Under the pieces are notes generated by a model. It was not told where the DNA came from, did no database searches, and saw nothing but the letters and a program-made list of their open reading frames with translations. From NCBI RefSeq assembly GCF_016908855.1, contig NZ_JAFBER010000012.1:1-64000 (forward strand): a DNA stretch of 64,000 nt. Reading direction: 5' to 3'. This stretch comes from Scopulibacillus daqui. Its GTDB lineage: Bacteria > Bacillota > Bacilli > Bacillales > Sporolactobacillaceae. Shown here in pieces: positions 7,659 through 18,175 of the stretch (the first letter of the stretch is position 1; each line of letters starts with the position of its first letter). The position numbers were made by a program, and so were the translations under genes.

Positions 7659-8543
7659 CGCTATATCGTCTAATAAATGATCATTAAATGTTCCACTCTT
7701 AAACATATCAATTTCAAATTTATATGGGGGCTTTTTGCTTTTTTTGTCGTGGCCGACGTACGGCGTCTCCAGAATTTTAGGCAAGCCCTTCAATTGATCA
7801 TGATGTACAATATAATTAAGAGCGTCAAAGCCGATATGACCCAATCCAATGTTTTCATGACGGTCTTTACGGGCGCCGCGTTCATTTTTGCTGTCATTAA
7901 CATGGACAACTTTAATCCTGTCTAAACCGACGATTTTATCAAATTCTTCTAATACACCATCAAAATCATTAACAATGTCGTAGCCTGCATCATGAGTATG
8001 ACATGTATCAAAACATACTGACAGCTTATCATTATGAGAAACACCGCTAATAATTTCTGCCAAATGCTCAAACCGATAGCCGCACTCTGAACCCTTTCCT
8101 GCCATCGTCTCAAGAGCAATTTGCACTTTATCGTCTTTACTTAAGACCTCATTAAGCCCTTCGATGATTTTTTTAATTCCTGCTTCTTCTCCTTCACCGA
8201 CATGAGAACCAGGATGCAGCACAATTTGCTTCGCTCCTATCGCTTCAGTCCGATCTATCTCTTTTCGCAAGAAAGATACCCCTATTTCAAAAGTCTCAGG
8301 TTTGACTGTATTTGCGATATTTATAATATACGGCGCGTGAACGACAATATCCTCAATACCATGGCGTTTCATATGCTCACGGCCGGCGTCAATATTAAGT
8401 TTTTCGATAGCTTTTCTTCGTGTATTTTGCGGCGCGCCGGTATATATCATAAATGTTGATGAACCGTAGGATACAGCTTCTTCACTTGCACCCAAAAGCA
8501 TTTTATCACCGCTCATAGACACGTGAGAACCAATTTTCAACAA
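7650..8543 (-). CDS. nfo: Endonuclease IV (AP endonuclease, Nfo)
   Basis: This 297-residue, zinc-dependent enzyme cuts DNA at abasic sites during base-excision repair. Seen: [12 protein letters not shown] at the N-terminus, the metal-binding signatures [33 protein letters not shown] and [24 protein letters not shown]. The TTG start at 8543 is preferred because AGGAG lies 8 bases upstream and the protein then begins MLKIGSH, like its relatives; the longer frame adds residues without support. B. subtilis has the DEAD-box helicase gene cshB between nfo and yqfQ; it is absent here. Confidence 0.95.
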   Translation of the reverse strand: MLKIGSHVSMSGDKMLLGASEEAVSYGSSTFMIYTGAPQNTRRKAIEKLNIDAGREHMKRHGIEDIVVHAPYIINIANTVKPETFEIGVSFLRKEIDRTEAIGAKQIVLHPGSHVGEGEEAGIKKIIEGLNEVLSKDDKVQIALETMAGKGSECGYRFEHLAEIISGVSHNDKLSVCFDTCHTHDAGYDIVNDFDGVLEEFDKIVGLDRIKVVHVNDSKNERGARKDRHENIGLGHIGFDALNYIVHHDQLKGLPKILETPYVGHDKKSKKPPYKFEIDMFKSGTFNDHLLDDIAHQ

Positions 8544-8832
8544 AATAAACACTCCTCTCACGACCATTCTAACACAATCCTTACCGGTTAGAAATCAGAT
8601 ATTAACGCCAGTATGCCGTCATTGCCCAAAACTAGGCTTTCTATCCAACTTATGACTTTCACCCTCTAACTTCTCAAACAGACAACACTCATCCCTTGGC
8701 AATAGCATAATATAACATAGATACTAGAGGGTTAGACATGAAATGTTGGAATTTTATTGTTTCGAGACCGAGCTCATTTTTTCTGACTTCTTGCTTCTAA
8801 CCGACAACTTCTAGCACGGAAGGAGTGACGAT

Positions 8833-9567
8833 ATGTTTCCCTTTAGACAAACACCGCAAATGCCGGTACAGCCGACGAATATGATCCCGCAAAATATGAT
8901 GCCGCCATTTATGGGCGGTTTTCCGGGCCGAGCGGCAGCAGGGTTTCCTCAAGCAGCTGGAATGCAAACAGGCACACAGGGGATTACGGGCGGACTGCGC
9001 GGCCTCACCAGATTATTGAACCCAGGAAACGGCCTTGGCACCAGCCAAGCATTTGGAGCCGGCCAAGCACTGGGAGCAGGAAATACACTCAGCAGCGCGG
9101 GTCAAGCACTGGGTACAGGAATGCCCGGAACCGGCGGCGGTTTAATGGGCGTGTTTTCTAATCTGCAGAAAGCGGTAAAAACAGCACAAACTGTTATTCC
9201 TATGGTTCAGCGATTTGGACCTATCGTCAAAAACGCACCTGCGCTCTTTAATATGATGAAAACATTCAGGGAAATTAATAAAGCTGGAGACAGCACCGAT
9301 AATAACCAAGGCTCCGGAACAGAAGAACAAAATTCAGAAACAACCAATCAGCAAACATCAGATCAACAAACATCAGGTCAAACATCTGGTCAACAAACAT
9401 CGGAACAGCAAGTATCAGGCCATACATCAAACAAAAATAAAGAATCCAAATCTCAACGTACAACCCAAAAGGGATCAGAACAAGATAAGAATAGCAAAAT
9501 AGAAAAGAAACAACCTTCAAGAAAAAAAACAGATAAAAAAACATCCTCGCCAAAACTTTATATATAA
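8833..9567 (+). CDS. yqfQ: YqfQ/VrrA family protein with low-complexity repeats
   Basis: The 244-residue protein starts MFPFRQTPQ with a Pro/Met/Gly-rich region, has Gly-Ala repeats ([18 protein letters not shown]; residues about 74-100), a conserved-looking core ([45 protein letters not shown]; about 102-150), then a tail of Gln-Thr-Ser repeats and a Lys-rich end. Core and layout match the YqfQ family, also called VrrA, whose repeats give length polymorphism in B. anthracis. Its exact role is unknown; a spore or cell-surface location is possible. GGAAGGAGTG precedes the ATG. The upstream gap 8568-8832 shows no other clear feature. Confidence 0.75.
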   Translation: MFPFRQTPQMPVQPTNMIPQNMMPPFMGGFPGRAAAGFPQAAGMQTGTQGITGGLRGLTRLLNPGNGLGTSQAFGAGQALGAGNTLSSAGQALGTGMPGTGGGLMGVFSNLQKAVKTAQTVIPMVQRFGPIVKNAPALFNMMKTFREINKAGDSTDNNQGSGTEEQNSETTNQQTSDQQTSGQTSGQQTSEQQVSGHTSNKNKESKSQRTTQKGSEQDKNSKIEKKQPSRKKTDKKTSSPKLYI

Positions 9568-9674
9568 TCAACGATGCTTGTCTTAGATGGTTTGTCTTAT
9601 CATGGCGCCTCCTTTATAATAAGAGGGATAAATCACTTATTTTATGGTCAGCTTCAATAAGGAGGCTATTTTTT

Positions 9675-10640
9675 ATGGATGTCATTAAAGTATCACCGAG
9701 AGGATATTGTTATGGTGTTGTCGATGCAATGGTTATTGCAAGGAAAGCGGCAATGAATAAAGACCTGCCAAGGCCTATTTATATACTTGGCATGATTGTT
9801 CATAACAGGCACGTCACTGAAGCCTTTAAAGAAGAAGGCATCATTACTCTAGATGGAAAAGAAAGAATTGAACTATTAAAGGATATAGATCGCGGAACAG
9901 TCATTTTTACCGCTCACGGCGTTTCGCCGGAAGTTCGCAAATTGGCTGAGGAAAAAGGACTGACAACCATTGATGCAACATGTCCGGATGTAACCAAAAC
10001 GCATGAGCTTATAGAAGAAAAGAAAAAAGAAGGCTATCATGTTATTTATATCGGAAAAAAGGGTCACCCTGAACCGGAAGGTGCTGTCGGCGTCGCGCCG
10101 GATATTGTCCACCTTGTTGAAACTCATGATGATGTTGACCAGTTAGCTTTAGATACTGACAAGATCATCATTACCAACCAAACAACCATGAGCCAATGGG
10201 ATGTCCGCGAACTGATGAATCATATTAAAGAAAAATATCCGCATGCCAAAATTCATAATGAAATTTGTTTGGCAACCCAAACGAGACAGGAGGCTGTCGC
10301 AGAACAAGCAAAGGAAGCTGACCTGCTCTTAGTTGTAGGCGATCCAAGGAGCAATAATTCAAACCGCCTGGCCCAAGTATCCGAAGAAATTGCCGGAACC
10401 AAAGCTTACAGAATCGCTGATCTCTCTGAACTTCATTTAGATTGGCTAAAAGGCGTCAATAAAGTGGCTGTTACAGCGGGAGCTTCAACACCGACACAGT
10501 TGACTAAAGAAGTCATTCTTTTTCTTGATCAGTATGACCCAAATGATCCAGCCACTTGGCACACTCAATCAAAAGCCCACAGCAAAGATATTTTGCCAAA
10601 AATTAAAATCAAAAAGAAGCCAAAGACAGTTAAAGAATAA
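9675..10640 (+). CDS. ispH: 4-hydroxy-3-methylbut-2-enyl diphosphate reductase, IspH/LytB
   Basis: This 321-residue enzyme makes IPP and DMAPP from HMBPP in the last MEP-pathway step, using a [4Fe-4S] cluster. The three ligand cysteines lie in RGYCYGV (Cys12), DATCPDVT (about 100) and [10 protein letters not shown] (about 197). The substrate His motifs VHNRHV, TAHG and GHPE and the late NSNRL block are present. The SxN motif reads SNNSNR. GGAGGC lies upstream of the ATG. A strong terminator follows; the convergent yqfO ends inside it. Confidence 0.96.
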   Translation: MDVIKVSPRGYCYGVVDAMVIARKAAMNKDLPRPIYILGMIVHNRHVTEAFKEEGIITLDGKERIELLKDIDRGTVIFTAHGVSPEVRKLAEEKGLTTIDATCPDVTKTHELIEEKKKEGYHVIYIGKKGHPEPEGAVGVAPDIVHLVETHDDVDQLALDTDKIIITNQTTMSQWDVRELMNHIKEKYPHAKIHNEICLATQTRQEAVAEQAKEADLLLVVGDPRSNNSNRLAQVSEEIAGTKAYRIADLSELHLDWLKGVNKVAVTAGASTPTQLTKEVILFLDQYDPNDPATWHTQSKAHSKDILPKIKIKKKPKTVKE

Positions 10641-10641
10641 T

Positions 10642-10674
10642 AAAAAACGGTCGATATTGATCGACCGTTTTTTA
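10642..10674. terminator. Bidirectional terminator between ispH and yqfO
   Basis: AAAAACGGTCGAT and ATCGACCGTTTTT form a perfect stem with a 4-base loop, flanked by A and T runs, so it can stop both ispH and yqfO. Confidence 0.85.
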
Positions 10675-11796
10675 TATAAATATAAATGGGTTTGTATTAG
10701 CGCTGGATGCAATGACAGTTGTATCATAACAGCCCGATGATTGAATAACTTCTTCAAAGTATTGTTTGGCGCCCTCTTTGACAACCTTTTCTATATGGTG
10801 GCCGGCATCGATGACATTCAGTTGATGAAGAAGGGCATCATGTGCTGTATGGTAATAAACATCACCGGTGATGATGACATCAGCGCCTTTATATTTAGCG
10901 AATGGTATAAGACTATTTCCATCACCGCCTGAGACGGCTATTTTTTTTACTTTTGAATCCAAATCTCCTGTAACACGAACGCCGTCAAGATCCAGACGTT
11001 CTTTAACATTCTCTGCCAACTCTTTCAATGTGACCGCTTCAGGCAATTCGCCAATTCTTCCTAACCCGAATGTTTTGCCTTGATTATCAAGCGGATACAC
11101 GTCATAGGCCACTTCCTCATAAGGATGGCTTGAAATCATTTTATTAACTGTACGGTTTAGCAGTGATTCTGGAACAATTGTTTCGACCCTAACTTCCGAG
11201 ACTTGCTCCAGCTTGCCCTTTTCTCCTATATAAGGATTTGTTCCTTCTTCAGGCAAAAATGTCCCGGTTCCCTGAATATTAAAAGTACAGTGGCTGTAAT
11301 TCCCGATTGCTCCTGCACCTGCCGAACCCAACGCTTCACGAACTTGAGCGGCATGACTCTCAGGCACAAACACAGATAATTTATATAATGGTTCTGTATA
11401 TGTTGGCTTTAAAATTTGCGAATTCGTCAGACCAAGCTTTTGGGCCAGCATATCATTAATGCCGCCTTCTGCCACATCAAGATTTGTATGGGCAACATAG
11501 ACAGCAATATCGTTCTGAATCAGTTTAGATATTATTTTGCCTTGTCCTGAATCTGCACGAATATCTTTTAAAGGCCTGAAAATAACAGCATGATGAGCAA
11601 AAATGAGATCAACATTTTTCTCAATGGCTTCGTCAGCAACATTTTCTAAAACATCTAAAGTCACCATGACTTTTTTTACTTTTTTATTTAAAGTCCCTAT
11701 TTGCAAACCAATCTTATCATTTTCGAAAGCTAATTTTTTAGGCGCCCAATTTTCAAAAGCTTGAATCAAGGTTTGTCCGTGAATATATTGTCCCAA
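10672..11796 (-). CDS. yqfO: Nif3-like dinuclear metal center protein (YqfO)
   Basis: This 374-residue member of the NIF3/GTP cyclohydrolase I type 2 family carries a PII-like insert. Conserved blocks: GLQIG, VMVTLDVLENVADEA, IFAHHAVIFRP (metal His), YVAHTNLDVAEGGIND and, at the C-terminus, VSGGDGNSLI, ADVIITGDVYYHTAHDA and DAGHHIEK. The insert spans about 130-225. The molecular role is not well established. It begins with TTG after AGGGG; the first 31 bases overlap trmK, so the two are translated together. Confidence 0.93.
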   Translation of the reverse strand: MGQYIHGQTLIQAFENWAPKKLAFENDKIGLQIGTLNKKVKKVMVTLDVLENVADEAIEKNVDLIFAHHAVIFRPLKDIRADSGQGKIISKLIQNDIAVYVAHTNLDVAEGGINDMLAQKLGLTNSQILKPTYTEPLYKLSVFVPESHAAQVREALGSAGAGAIGNYSHCTFNIQGTGTFLPEEGTNPYIGEKGKLEQVSEVRVETIVPESLLNRTVNKMISSHPYEEVAYDVYPLDNQGKTFGLGRIGELPEAVTLKELAENVKERLDLDGVRVTGDLDSKVKKIAVSGGDGNSLIPFAKYKGADVIITGDVYYHTAHDALLHQLNVIDAGHHIEKVVKEGAKQYFEEVIQSSGCYDTTVIASSANTNPFIFI

Positions 11797-12494
11797 TTTA
11801 ATCCCCTTTCTATAATCTCCGCCTTTTTTATGAACTGCTGTTTTTTTTGAACTATGTCATCAGTTTGTTCAGTATTGCTAAGCGATTGAATGATATTTTC
11901 AATCTTATGAAGTTCCATTCTCCATTTCTTTTCAAAGACTTTATCTTTCTTTTTGATCAAGTACGGGCCCATTAAGCGTTCTATTTCAGTCAGCTGAATC
12001 GGTTCAGCGGTTTGATGAGCCGCAAGCATCTCATAAATATGGCCGTCTTCTTCAAGAATGTCTTCATTAAAAATTGACCATCCATGAGAACTAAGCCAGT
12101 CCCGAACTGTATCTGAAGCGACATTCGGCTGCAGAATGAGCGTTGTTTCACTCGTCAGCTTATCCGACCCTTCATCAAGAATTTTTCTAATTAAACTGCC
12201 TCCCATCCCTGCGATAACGACGACGTCTGTCTCGCCTCGTTTAATAACCTTTAAGCCATCACCCAAGCGTACAGAAATGACTTTCTCTAAACCGAGCGAT
12301 TGGACAGTTCGCAGCGCGGATTGGTATGGCCCTTCATTAACTTCTCCGGCAACAGCCTGGCTAATCAATCCTTTTTGATAAGCGTAACAAGGAAGGTAAG
12401 CATGATCAGAACCAATATCACTTAACGTCTTTGCATGTGCCGGTATGTACGAAATTAAGCGCAGTAAACGCTTTGATAACTGAATCTGTTCCAT
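11766..12494 (-). CDS. trmK: tRNA (adenine(22)-N1)-methyltransferase TrmK
   Basis: The 242-residue protein methylates A22 in certain tRNAs using S-adenosylmethionine. It has the Rossmann start (SDIGSDHAYLPCYAYQKG, residues about 22-40), the acidic loop region, the VVIAGMGGSLIRKIL catalytic block (about 93-107) and ILQPNVASDTVRDWL, all typical of TrmK/YqfN, plus a C-terminal coiled-coil-like helical tail. It overlaps yqfO by 31 bases, the same pairing as in B. subtilis. Confidence 0.93.
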   Translation of the reverse strand: MEQIQLSKRLLRLISYIPAHAKTLSDIGSDHAYLPCYAYQKGLISQAVAGEVNEGPYQSALRTVQSLGLEKVISVRLGDGLKVIKRGETDVVVIAGMGGSLIRKILDEGSDKLTSETTLILQPNVASDTVRDWLSSHGWSIFNEDILEEDGHIYEMLAAHQTAEPIQLTEIERLMGPYLIKKKDKVFEKKWRMELHKIENIIQSLSNTEQTDDIVQKKQQFIKKAEIIERGLNWDNIFTDKP

Positions 12495-12570
12495 ATAACC
12501 ACCGTCTATATTTTATTTACATTACTTATCATACCATACCCCACTCTATATCCAAATTAGCCGCAAATAA

Positions 12571-12598
12571 AAAAAGCGATCTCAACAGATCGCTTTTT
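12571..12598 (-). terminator. cccA terminator
   Basis: AAAAAGCGATCT and AGATCGCTTTTT form a perfect 12-bp stem with a 4-base loop. It lies just after the cccA stop on the minus strand and separates cccA from trmK. Confidence 0.85.
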
Positions 12599-12607
12599 CC
12601 TTTTTCC

Positions 12608-12961
12608 TTATTTCTTTTTAGACAGCCAATCAGCAACTTTTTGGGCCTCATCGCCTTGAATGACATTTGCCGGCATTCCGCCGCCGCCATTTTTAATTTG
12701 TTTTAGAATTCTATCTTTTGAAATTTTGCTTCCAATATGCTGCAGATTTGGTCCCGCACCGCCTTCTAGATTTTGCCCATGACAAGAAGCGCAATTTTGC
12801 TTAAAGATAGCTTCAGGTTTTACATTTGCTGTACTCGTCTTTCCAGCTTTTGCCGCTTGACGATCTTGTACAATATTGCCGCCCCAAACAGATAATACAA
12901 TAACAAATATAATACCTAATACAGCAATGATGCCAAAAGGCACAAGCGGATTCCGCTTCAT
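12608..12961 (-). CDS. cccA: Membrane-anchored cytochrome c-550
   Basis: The 117-residue protein has one N-terminal membrane anchor (about residues 8-30), a basic/Ala-rich linker and a class I cytochrome c domain with heme-binding CASCH (about 57-61) and a distal Met in GGMPANV. It carries electrons on the outer face of the membrane. Its place beside rpoD and trmK matches B. subtilis cccA. GGGGGAT lies before the ATG, and a dedicated terminator makes it a single-gene unit. Confidence 0.93.
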   Translation of the reverse strand: MKRNPLVPFGIIAVLGIIFVIVLSVWGGNIVQDRQAAKAGKTSTANVKPEAIFKQNCASCHGQNLEGGAGPNLQHIGSKISKDRILKQIKNGGGGMPANVIQGDEAQKVADWLSKKK

Positions 12962-13090
12962 ATAACAATCCCCCTATGTATATTTTTGGATCAATCAAAG
13001 CCGTTTGCTGAATATTTCCCCTTATTATATTTTACTTTATATTCTAAATGAATGAAAGACCAGATCAGAAAGTCATGAACTGAATCTTTT

Positions 13091-14231
13091 TTAGCAGCCG
13101 ATTTCCCTTGCAATGACCATCCTTTGAACCTCAGAGGTGCCTTCCCCTATTTCAAGCAATTTAGCGTCCCTCAGGTAACGTTCAACCTGATATTCGCGCA
13201 TATAACCGTTCCCGCCATGAATCTGAATGGCTTCGGTACAAACCTCCATGCAAATTTCCGATGCGTATAATTTGCACATTGGAAGCTTCTTTTGTAAATT
13301 TCTTTCCTTGATCTTTTAACCAAGCCGCTTTATATACCATTTGACGGGCAAGCTCTATTTTTAATGCCATATCTGCCAATTTAAATTGAATGGCTTGAAA
13401 CTTAGAAATAGCCCTGCCGAATTGCGTTCTCTGCTTTGCATAGTTAAGAGCATCTTCGTAGGCGGCTTGCGCGATGCCGACAGCCATGGCCCCTATTCCA
13501 ATTCTTCCGCCGTCCAAAGTAATCAGAAATTGCTTAAAGCCCTCTCCTCTTTTGCCTAAAATATTTTCCTCCGGCACGCGAACATTTTCAAGAAATAGTT
13601 CTGTAGTATTTGAAGCATTTAAACCCATTTTTTCATATGGTTCTGTTATAGAAAATCCTTGAGCATCCGCAGGAACAATAATCGCACTTATTTCCTTTTC
13701 TCCATTAATGCGGGAAGTAACGGCCGTAATGGGAATCACTTTGGCGTATGATGCATTTGTTATAAAGCATTTGCTGCCGTTAATAACCCATTCCCCTTCT
13801 TCTAGTCTTGCTTCCGTTTCTGTACCGCCTGCATCTGAGCCGGCGTTTGCTTCAGTCAGACCAAAAGCCCCTAAGGCATCCCCGTTGCATATCGGCACTA
13901 AATATTCCCTTTTTTGCGCTTCTGTTCCGAATAAGTTTAAAGGCGCTCCCCCAAGCGAAACATGGGCTGAATAAGTGATACCGGTAGAGCCGCACGCTCG
14001 GCTTAATTCTTCAACAGCGATGGCAAAGCATATGGTATCCGCTCCACCGCCGCCATATTCTTCAGGAAAAGGCAGCCCTAATATGCCAAGTTGACCAAGT
14101 TGATCAAAAATATCTTTCGGAAACGCTTTATTTCTGTCTCTTTCTGTTGCTCCGGGTGCTACCACCTCATCCGCAAACTCTTTCATCATCTTTTTTATCA
14201 TCATTTGTTCGTGTGTTAAATGGAAATCCAT
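13091..14231 (-). pseudogene. Acyl-CoA dehydrogenase, reading frame interrupted by one frameshift
   Basis: The frame from 14231 encodes a short-chain-type acyl-CoA dehydrogenase (MDFHLTHEQ, FGLTEANAGSDAGG, KCFITNASYA, LDGGRIGIGAMAVGIAQAA, FQAIQFKLADM) but leaves the family pattern after KKFTKEAS. The next frame takes over at once with [39 protein letters not shown] and [15 protein letters not shown] to a stop at 13091. One extra A near 13283 explains the switch; removing it gives KEASMCKLYAS, like relatives. The catalytic Glu region lies in IEEGTSEVQ-type sequence in the second part. It may be a real mutation or a sequencing error. It is not a usual neighbour of cccA and rpoD in B. subtilis. 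Confidence 0.85.
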
Positions 14232-14473
14232 GAGTTTTCTCCTCCCGCATTATGGATACGCTTACATACATTATAAAATACCCGCATCTGTTATTTCAAT
14301 TATCTAAAAAATTAAATATCTGTTTTCGCTCTAAAAAATTGTTTATAAGTATTGGTTTAAAAGCTTTTTATGTGTGTATTCCGCGTCAATAAATATTAAT
14401 TTACAAATCTCGATAAAAGATGTATTTGCAAATCATAAAAAAAGTCAGTAAAATAAATGACAAGAATACAAAA

Positions 14474-14505
14474 AAAGTTTACTTCACACAAATGAAGTAA
14501 ACTTT
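14474..14505 (-). terminator. rpoD operon terminator
   Basis: AAAGTTTACTTCA and TGAAGTAAACTTT pair perfectly across a 6-base loop, followed on the minus strand by TTTTTTT. It ends the dnaG-rpoD transcript. Confidence 0.88.
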
Positions 14506-14517
14506 AACTGTTACATC

Positions 14518-15621
14518 TTATTCTAAAAAGTCTTTAAGTTGTTTACTACGGCTTGGATGACGCAGCTTTCTAAGAGCTTTAGCTTCTATTTGTCTAATAC
14601 GCTCTCTTGTTACGCCGAAAACTTTCCCAACTTCTTCTAAAGTTCTTGTTCTGCCGTCGTCTAAACCAAATCTCAGACGAAGGACATTTTCTTCTCTGTC
14701 TGTAAGCGTATCGAGCACATCTTCAAGCTGTTCTTTCAGCAATTCGTAAGCTGCAGCATCTGACGGCGCTTGAGCATCTTGGTCTTCGATAAAATCGCCA
14801 AGGTGCGAATCATCTTCTTCACCAATCGGTGTTTCCAATGATACAGGTTCTTGAGCTATTTTAAGTATTTCTCTTACTTTATCAGGGGGTAATTCCATTT
14901 CTTTTCCAATTTCTTCAGGTGTAGGTTCACGGCCTAAATCTTGCAGCATTTGACGCTGTACCCTAATCAGCTTATTAATGGTCTCAACCATATGCACGGG
15001 AATTCTAATCGTTCTTGCCTGATCGGCAATCGCTCTTGTAATTGCTTGTCTGATCCACCAAGTTGCATATGTGCTGAACTTGTAGCCTTTTCTATAATCA
15101 AATTTCTCAACGGCTTTTATAAGACCCATATTGCCTTCTTGGATGAGGTCAAGGAATAGCATGCCTCTGCCCACATAGCGCTTAGCAATACTGACAACCA
15201 GACGCAAATTCGCTTCTGCAAGGCGCCGTTTTGCTTCTTCATCGCCTTGCTCTATTCTTTTGGCAAGATTAATCTCATCTTCGGCTGACAATAAATCAAC
15301 CCGCCCGATCTCTTTTAAGTACATTCTCACAGGGTCATTTATTTTTACACCCGGCGGAACACTGAGATCATTGAGATCAAATTCCTCTTCTTTACTTACG
15401 ATATTGTCAGTGTTGTGAATATCTTCAAGAACGTCAACACCTTGATCTTCAAGATATTCATAAAACTCATCCATTTGCTCTGAGTCTTGATCAAATGGCG
15501 CAAGACGTTCTGATACCTCACTATAAGAAAGAGCACCTCGTTTTTTCCCCAGCTCAACAAGCTGTTCTTTCACTTGATCAATGGTTGTCTCGTGATCGGT
15601 CTTGCTTTGTTTCTCAGCCAT
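14518..15621 (-). CDS. rpoD: RNA polymerase primary sigma factor SigA
   Basis: The 367-residue vegetative sigma factor has region 1.1 (about 5-80), 1.2/2.1 ([19 protein letters not shown]), the -10-binding region 2.3-2.4 ([29 protein letters not shown]), region 3 and region 4.2 ([20 protein letters not shown]). The long non-conserved insert of Gram-negative RpoD is absent. The start at 15621 follows GGAGGGGATC; a longer frame is unsupported. It is directly downstream of dnaG, as in the classical macromolecular-synthesis operon, and the strong terminator after it marks the operon end. Confidence 0.98.
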   Translation of the reverse strand: MAEKQSKTDHETTIDQVKEQLVELGKKRGALSYSEVSERLAPFDQDSEQMDEFYEYLEDQGVDVLEDIHNTDNIVSKEEEFDLNDLSVPPGVKINDPVRMYLKEIGRVDLLSAEDEINLAKRIEQGDEEAKRRLAEANLRLVVSIAKRYVGRGMLFLDLIQEGNMGLIKAVEKFDYRKGYKFSTYATWWIRQAITRAIADQARTIRIPVHMVETINKLIRVQRQMLQDLGREPTPEEIGKEMELPPDKVREILKIAQEPVSLETPIGEEDDSHLGDFIEDQDAQAPSDAAAYELLKEQLEDVLDTLTDREENVLRLRFGLDDGRTRTLEEVGKVFGVTRERIRQIEAKALRKLRHPSRSKQLKDFLE

Positions 15622-15656
15622 TTGATCCCCTCCTTCCAATACTCTTAATTCTAATT

Positions 15657-17459
15657 TTACATGCCTTTAATTTCTTTCTTCATTGAGATAATCTCAGCCA
15701 AGAGATTAGCTGCCAATTCTACATTTTGATTTTGTTCGGCTTTTCTTCTTTGTTCTTCTTTAACTTTAATGGCTTCAGCTTTGCCATGTTTTATAACCTG
15801 ATCAATATAATCTTGGATTTCTTTGTCAGATGCTGATTCGTTAATCTGCATCATCGCAAGATCTGTAGCAGCATTTTGCAGCTCTGGATCATTCAGCCGC
15901 TGTATAAATAAACTAATATCAGGCGGTGCGCCATCTTCATAAAAACCGTATAAATGTGCAGCCAAAGCTTGATGAATATCAATATTAAATGAACCGCCTA
16001 TTTTTTCTTTTACAAGTTCAGTAATTTCTGCGCTTCTCATCATGTGGGCAATTAATTGTCTTTCAGCCGCATGGTAAGCAGGATACAGCTTATTTTGTTT
16101 AACCATCTTGGATGCGGAAGCGGTTATGCGCTCTTTCCCATGCTTCTTCAATTGCCGGTACATTTGATATTGCTGCTGTTTCAGAGCATCAAGCGATATT
16201 GAAAATTCATCGGCCAATTGCCTCAGATAATGATCCCGCTCAACTGCTTTTTTGAGTCCGGCTATTTCATGTAGTACATCTTCGATATAGCGCATCCGAT
16301 CTCCTTCATCATAAAGATTTCGTCCTGACCGCAAGTAATCCATTTTAAAAGCCATAAGCGTTTGGCCAGCCCCTATTACATCGTTCCGAAAACGTTCACC
16401 GCCTAATTTGCTAATGTAGTCATCGGGGTCCAGGTTTTCAGGCATTTTCGCTATTTTCACCGTTCTGCCGCGGTCTTTTAACATTTCTGCAGCACGGAAA
16501 GCCGCATCGATGCCGGCTTGATCGGAGTCATAGCATATTATAATAGTTTCAGCGTTTCTTGTTAAAAGTCCTGCTTGCTCTTCGGTTAAAGATGTCCCCA
16601 TGGAAGCGACAGCGTTGGTAATGCCGGCTTGATGAGCCTTAATAACATCCACATAGCCTTCTAATAAAACAACTTGATTTTCTTGTTTAATGGAAGAGCG
16701 GGCCAAATGATATCCATAAAGAATATTCCCCTTATGAAATATATTAGACTCCGGTGTATTTATATACTTTGGTTTTTCATTTGTTAATATCCGTCCGCCG
16801 AAGGCAACCGCTTTTCCTCTGCGATCCCAAATCGGAAATATAATGCGGTTTCTAAACCGATCAAAAAATTTATCGTCGAAATGCCGCCTTGACAGTATGC
16901 CGGCCTTTTCCAAAAGCGGAAGCGAAAAGCCCCTCTTTTGCAAAAAGTTTGTTGCCGCCTCCCATGAATCCACGGCAAATCCTATTTGGAATTTCTCGAT
17001 CGTTTCTTGAGAGAAACCTCGCCTTTTAAGATAATCTCTTCCCTTTTCGCCGTAATTTGATTCGCATAGCATATAATGGTAAAATTTTGTCAAAAGCTCA
17101 AGCGCTTGATATAAGGTTTGCTGTTCTTGATAGCCTTTATGATTGCGCTGTTTGTCTTGAGTATATTTTTCGGAGATTTCAATATGAGCTTTTTCGGCTA
17201 GAAACTGAACAGCTTCCGGAAAAGAAAAACCTTCAATCTCCATGACAAACGTAAATATGTTTCCCCCGGCACCGCAGCCGAAGCAGTGAAAAATTTGTTT
17301 ATCAGGCGATACAGAAAAGGATGGTGTTCGTTCATTATGGAAAGGGCAGAGAGCGGTATAGCTCTTTCCTTGCTTCTTTAATTGAACATATTCACCAATG
17401 ATATCAACAATGTCCAAAGACGTTCGTATTTTTTCGATCGTTTCCTCCTGTATCCGCAT
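15657..17459 (-). CDS. dnaG: DNA primase DnaG
   Basis: The 600-residue primase makes RNA primers for replication. It has a CHC2 zinc domain ([13 protein letters not shown] to [10 protein letters not shown], about 39-65), the TOPRIM catalytic core ([13 protein letters not shown] about 263, YDSDQAG about 304, [12 protein letters not shown]) and a C-terminal helical region (about 440-600) expected to bind DnaB/DnaC-type helicase. [11 protein letters not shown] is the probable start; a GTG five codons earlier is the alternative. It precedes rpoD by 35 bases. Confidence 0.97.
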   Translation of the reverse strand: MRIQEETIEKIRTSLDIVDIIGEYVQLKKQGKSYTALCPFHNERTPSFSVSPDKQIFHCFGCGAGGNIFTFVMEIEGFSFPEAVQFLAEKAHIEISEKYTQDKQRNHKGYQEQQTLYQALELLTKFYHYMLCESNYGEKGRDYLKRRGFSQETIEKFQIGFAVDSWEAATNFLQKRGFSLPLLEKAGILSRRHFDDKFFDRFRNRIIFPIWDRRGKAVAFGGRILTNEKPKYINTPESNIFHKGNILYGYHLARSSIKQENQVVLLEGYVDVIKAHQAGITNAVASMGTSLTEEQAGLLTRNAETIIICYDSDQAGIDAAFRAAEMLKDRGRTVKIAKMPENLDPDDYISKLGGERFRNDVIGAGQTLMAFKMDYLRSGRNLYDEGDRMRYIEDVLHEIAGLKKAVERDHYLRQLADEFSISLDALKQQQYQMYRQLKKHGKERITASASKMVKQNKLYPAYHAAERQLIAHMMRSAEITELVKEKIGGSFNIDIHQALAAHLYGFYEDGAPPDISLFIQRLNDPELQNAATDLAMMQINESASDKEIQDYIDQVIKHGKAEAIKVKEEQRRKAEQNQNVELAANLLAEIISMKKEIKGM

Positions 17460-17514
17460 GTTTGCATACACCACCAGTGTCTACTCTAAAGAAAACTTTG
17501 CTTTTTTTGCTGCT

Positions 17515-17964
17515 TTATGATAACTGGCTCAATAAATTTTCCAAGGAACGGCAAAAACGTTGTCGATCTTTAAGGCTGAAGGGCTTAGGACCCTTAATCC
17601 TATTTCCTTGGGCCAATTGTTTGTAGGACATGTATCTCCTGTGCAAAATATTGGGCATGTCCTTCTCTTTAACTAAATTTCCACCCGGAGTTAATACATA
17701 AACATGTTTGTGCGTTAACAGGCTTGAAAGCCCCATATCCTGCGTAACGACAATATCCCCCTCTTCGGCGTGATTAACAATATATATATCGGCGGCTTCT
17801 TTGTCTGGATCAACGTATATCCATCCGGGTGCACTGTCAATTGAATAATGGGAATAAGAAGCAACAAAAATTAACGAAACAGGATAATGCGCTGCTACTT
17901 GCTCGATCTCCTTTTTGACAGGACAAGCATCTGCATCGACGAAAAGCCTTCTCTTCTTAAGCAT
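17515..17964 (-). CDS. yqxD: YaiI/YqxD family protein (DUF188)
   Basis: This 149-residue protein shows the family pattern FVDADACPVKKEIEQVA at the start, IYIVNHAEEGDIVVTQDMGLSSLL in the middle and NILHRRYMSYKQLAQGNRIKGPKPF later. Conserved acidic residues suggest a PIN-like nuclease fold, but no activity is established. It is the first gene of the yqxD-dnaG-rpoD group; the 166-base space upstream, before the yqfL terminator, should hold its promoter. Confidence 0.92.
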   Translation of the reverse strand: MLKKRRLFVDADACPVKKEIEQVAAHYPVSLIFVASYSHYSIDSAPGWIYVDPDKEAADIYIVNHAEEGDIVVTQDMGLSSLLTHKHVYVLTPGGNLVKEKDMPNILHRRYMSYKQLAQGNRIKGPKPFSLKDRQRFCRSLENLLSQLS

Positions 17965-18130
17965 ATATTTTAAATTCTATATCCTCTCATTAAAATCCTT
18001 CATGAAGGATCATGTTTAAATTTTGCGAAATTTGTCGAATAGAGGTGAAATAGAGCTTTATTTGTTATTTTAATCACAAATATGTATTATAATACATTTA
18101 AAATACAAACTTCAAGATAAAAAGAAAAAA

Positions 18131-18164
18131 ATTTAATACACCGCCTCCATTCGGTGTATTAAAT
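18131..18164 (-). terminator. yqfL terminator
   Basis: ATTTAATACACCG and CGGTGTATTAAAT form a 13-bp perfect stem with an 8-base loop, followed on the minus strand by TTTTTTCTTTTT-like sequence. It separates ccpN-yqfL from yqxD-dnaG-rpoD. Confidence 0.85.
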
Positions 18165-18175
18165 ATCAATTTATC

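Noticed and set aside
9275-9571. 98-codon minus-strand frame opposite yqfQ
   Set aside because: Its composition mirrors the repeats of yqfQ on the other strand; no ribosome site.
15495-15686. AntE-like small gene inside rpoD/dnaG on the plus strand
   Set aside because: A 63-codon frame opposite rpoD without a clear ribosome site; nothing sets it apart from a shadow frame.
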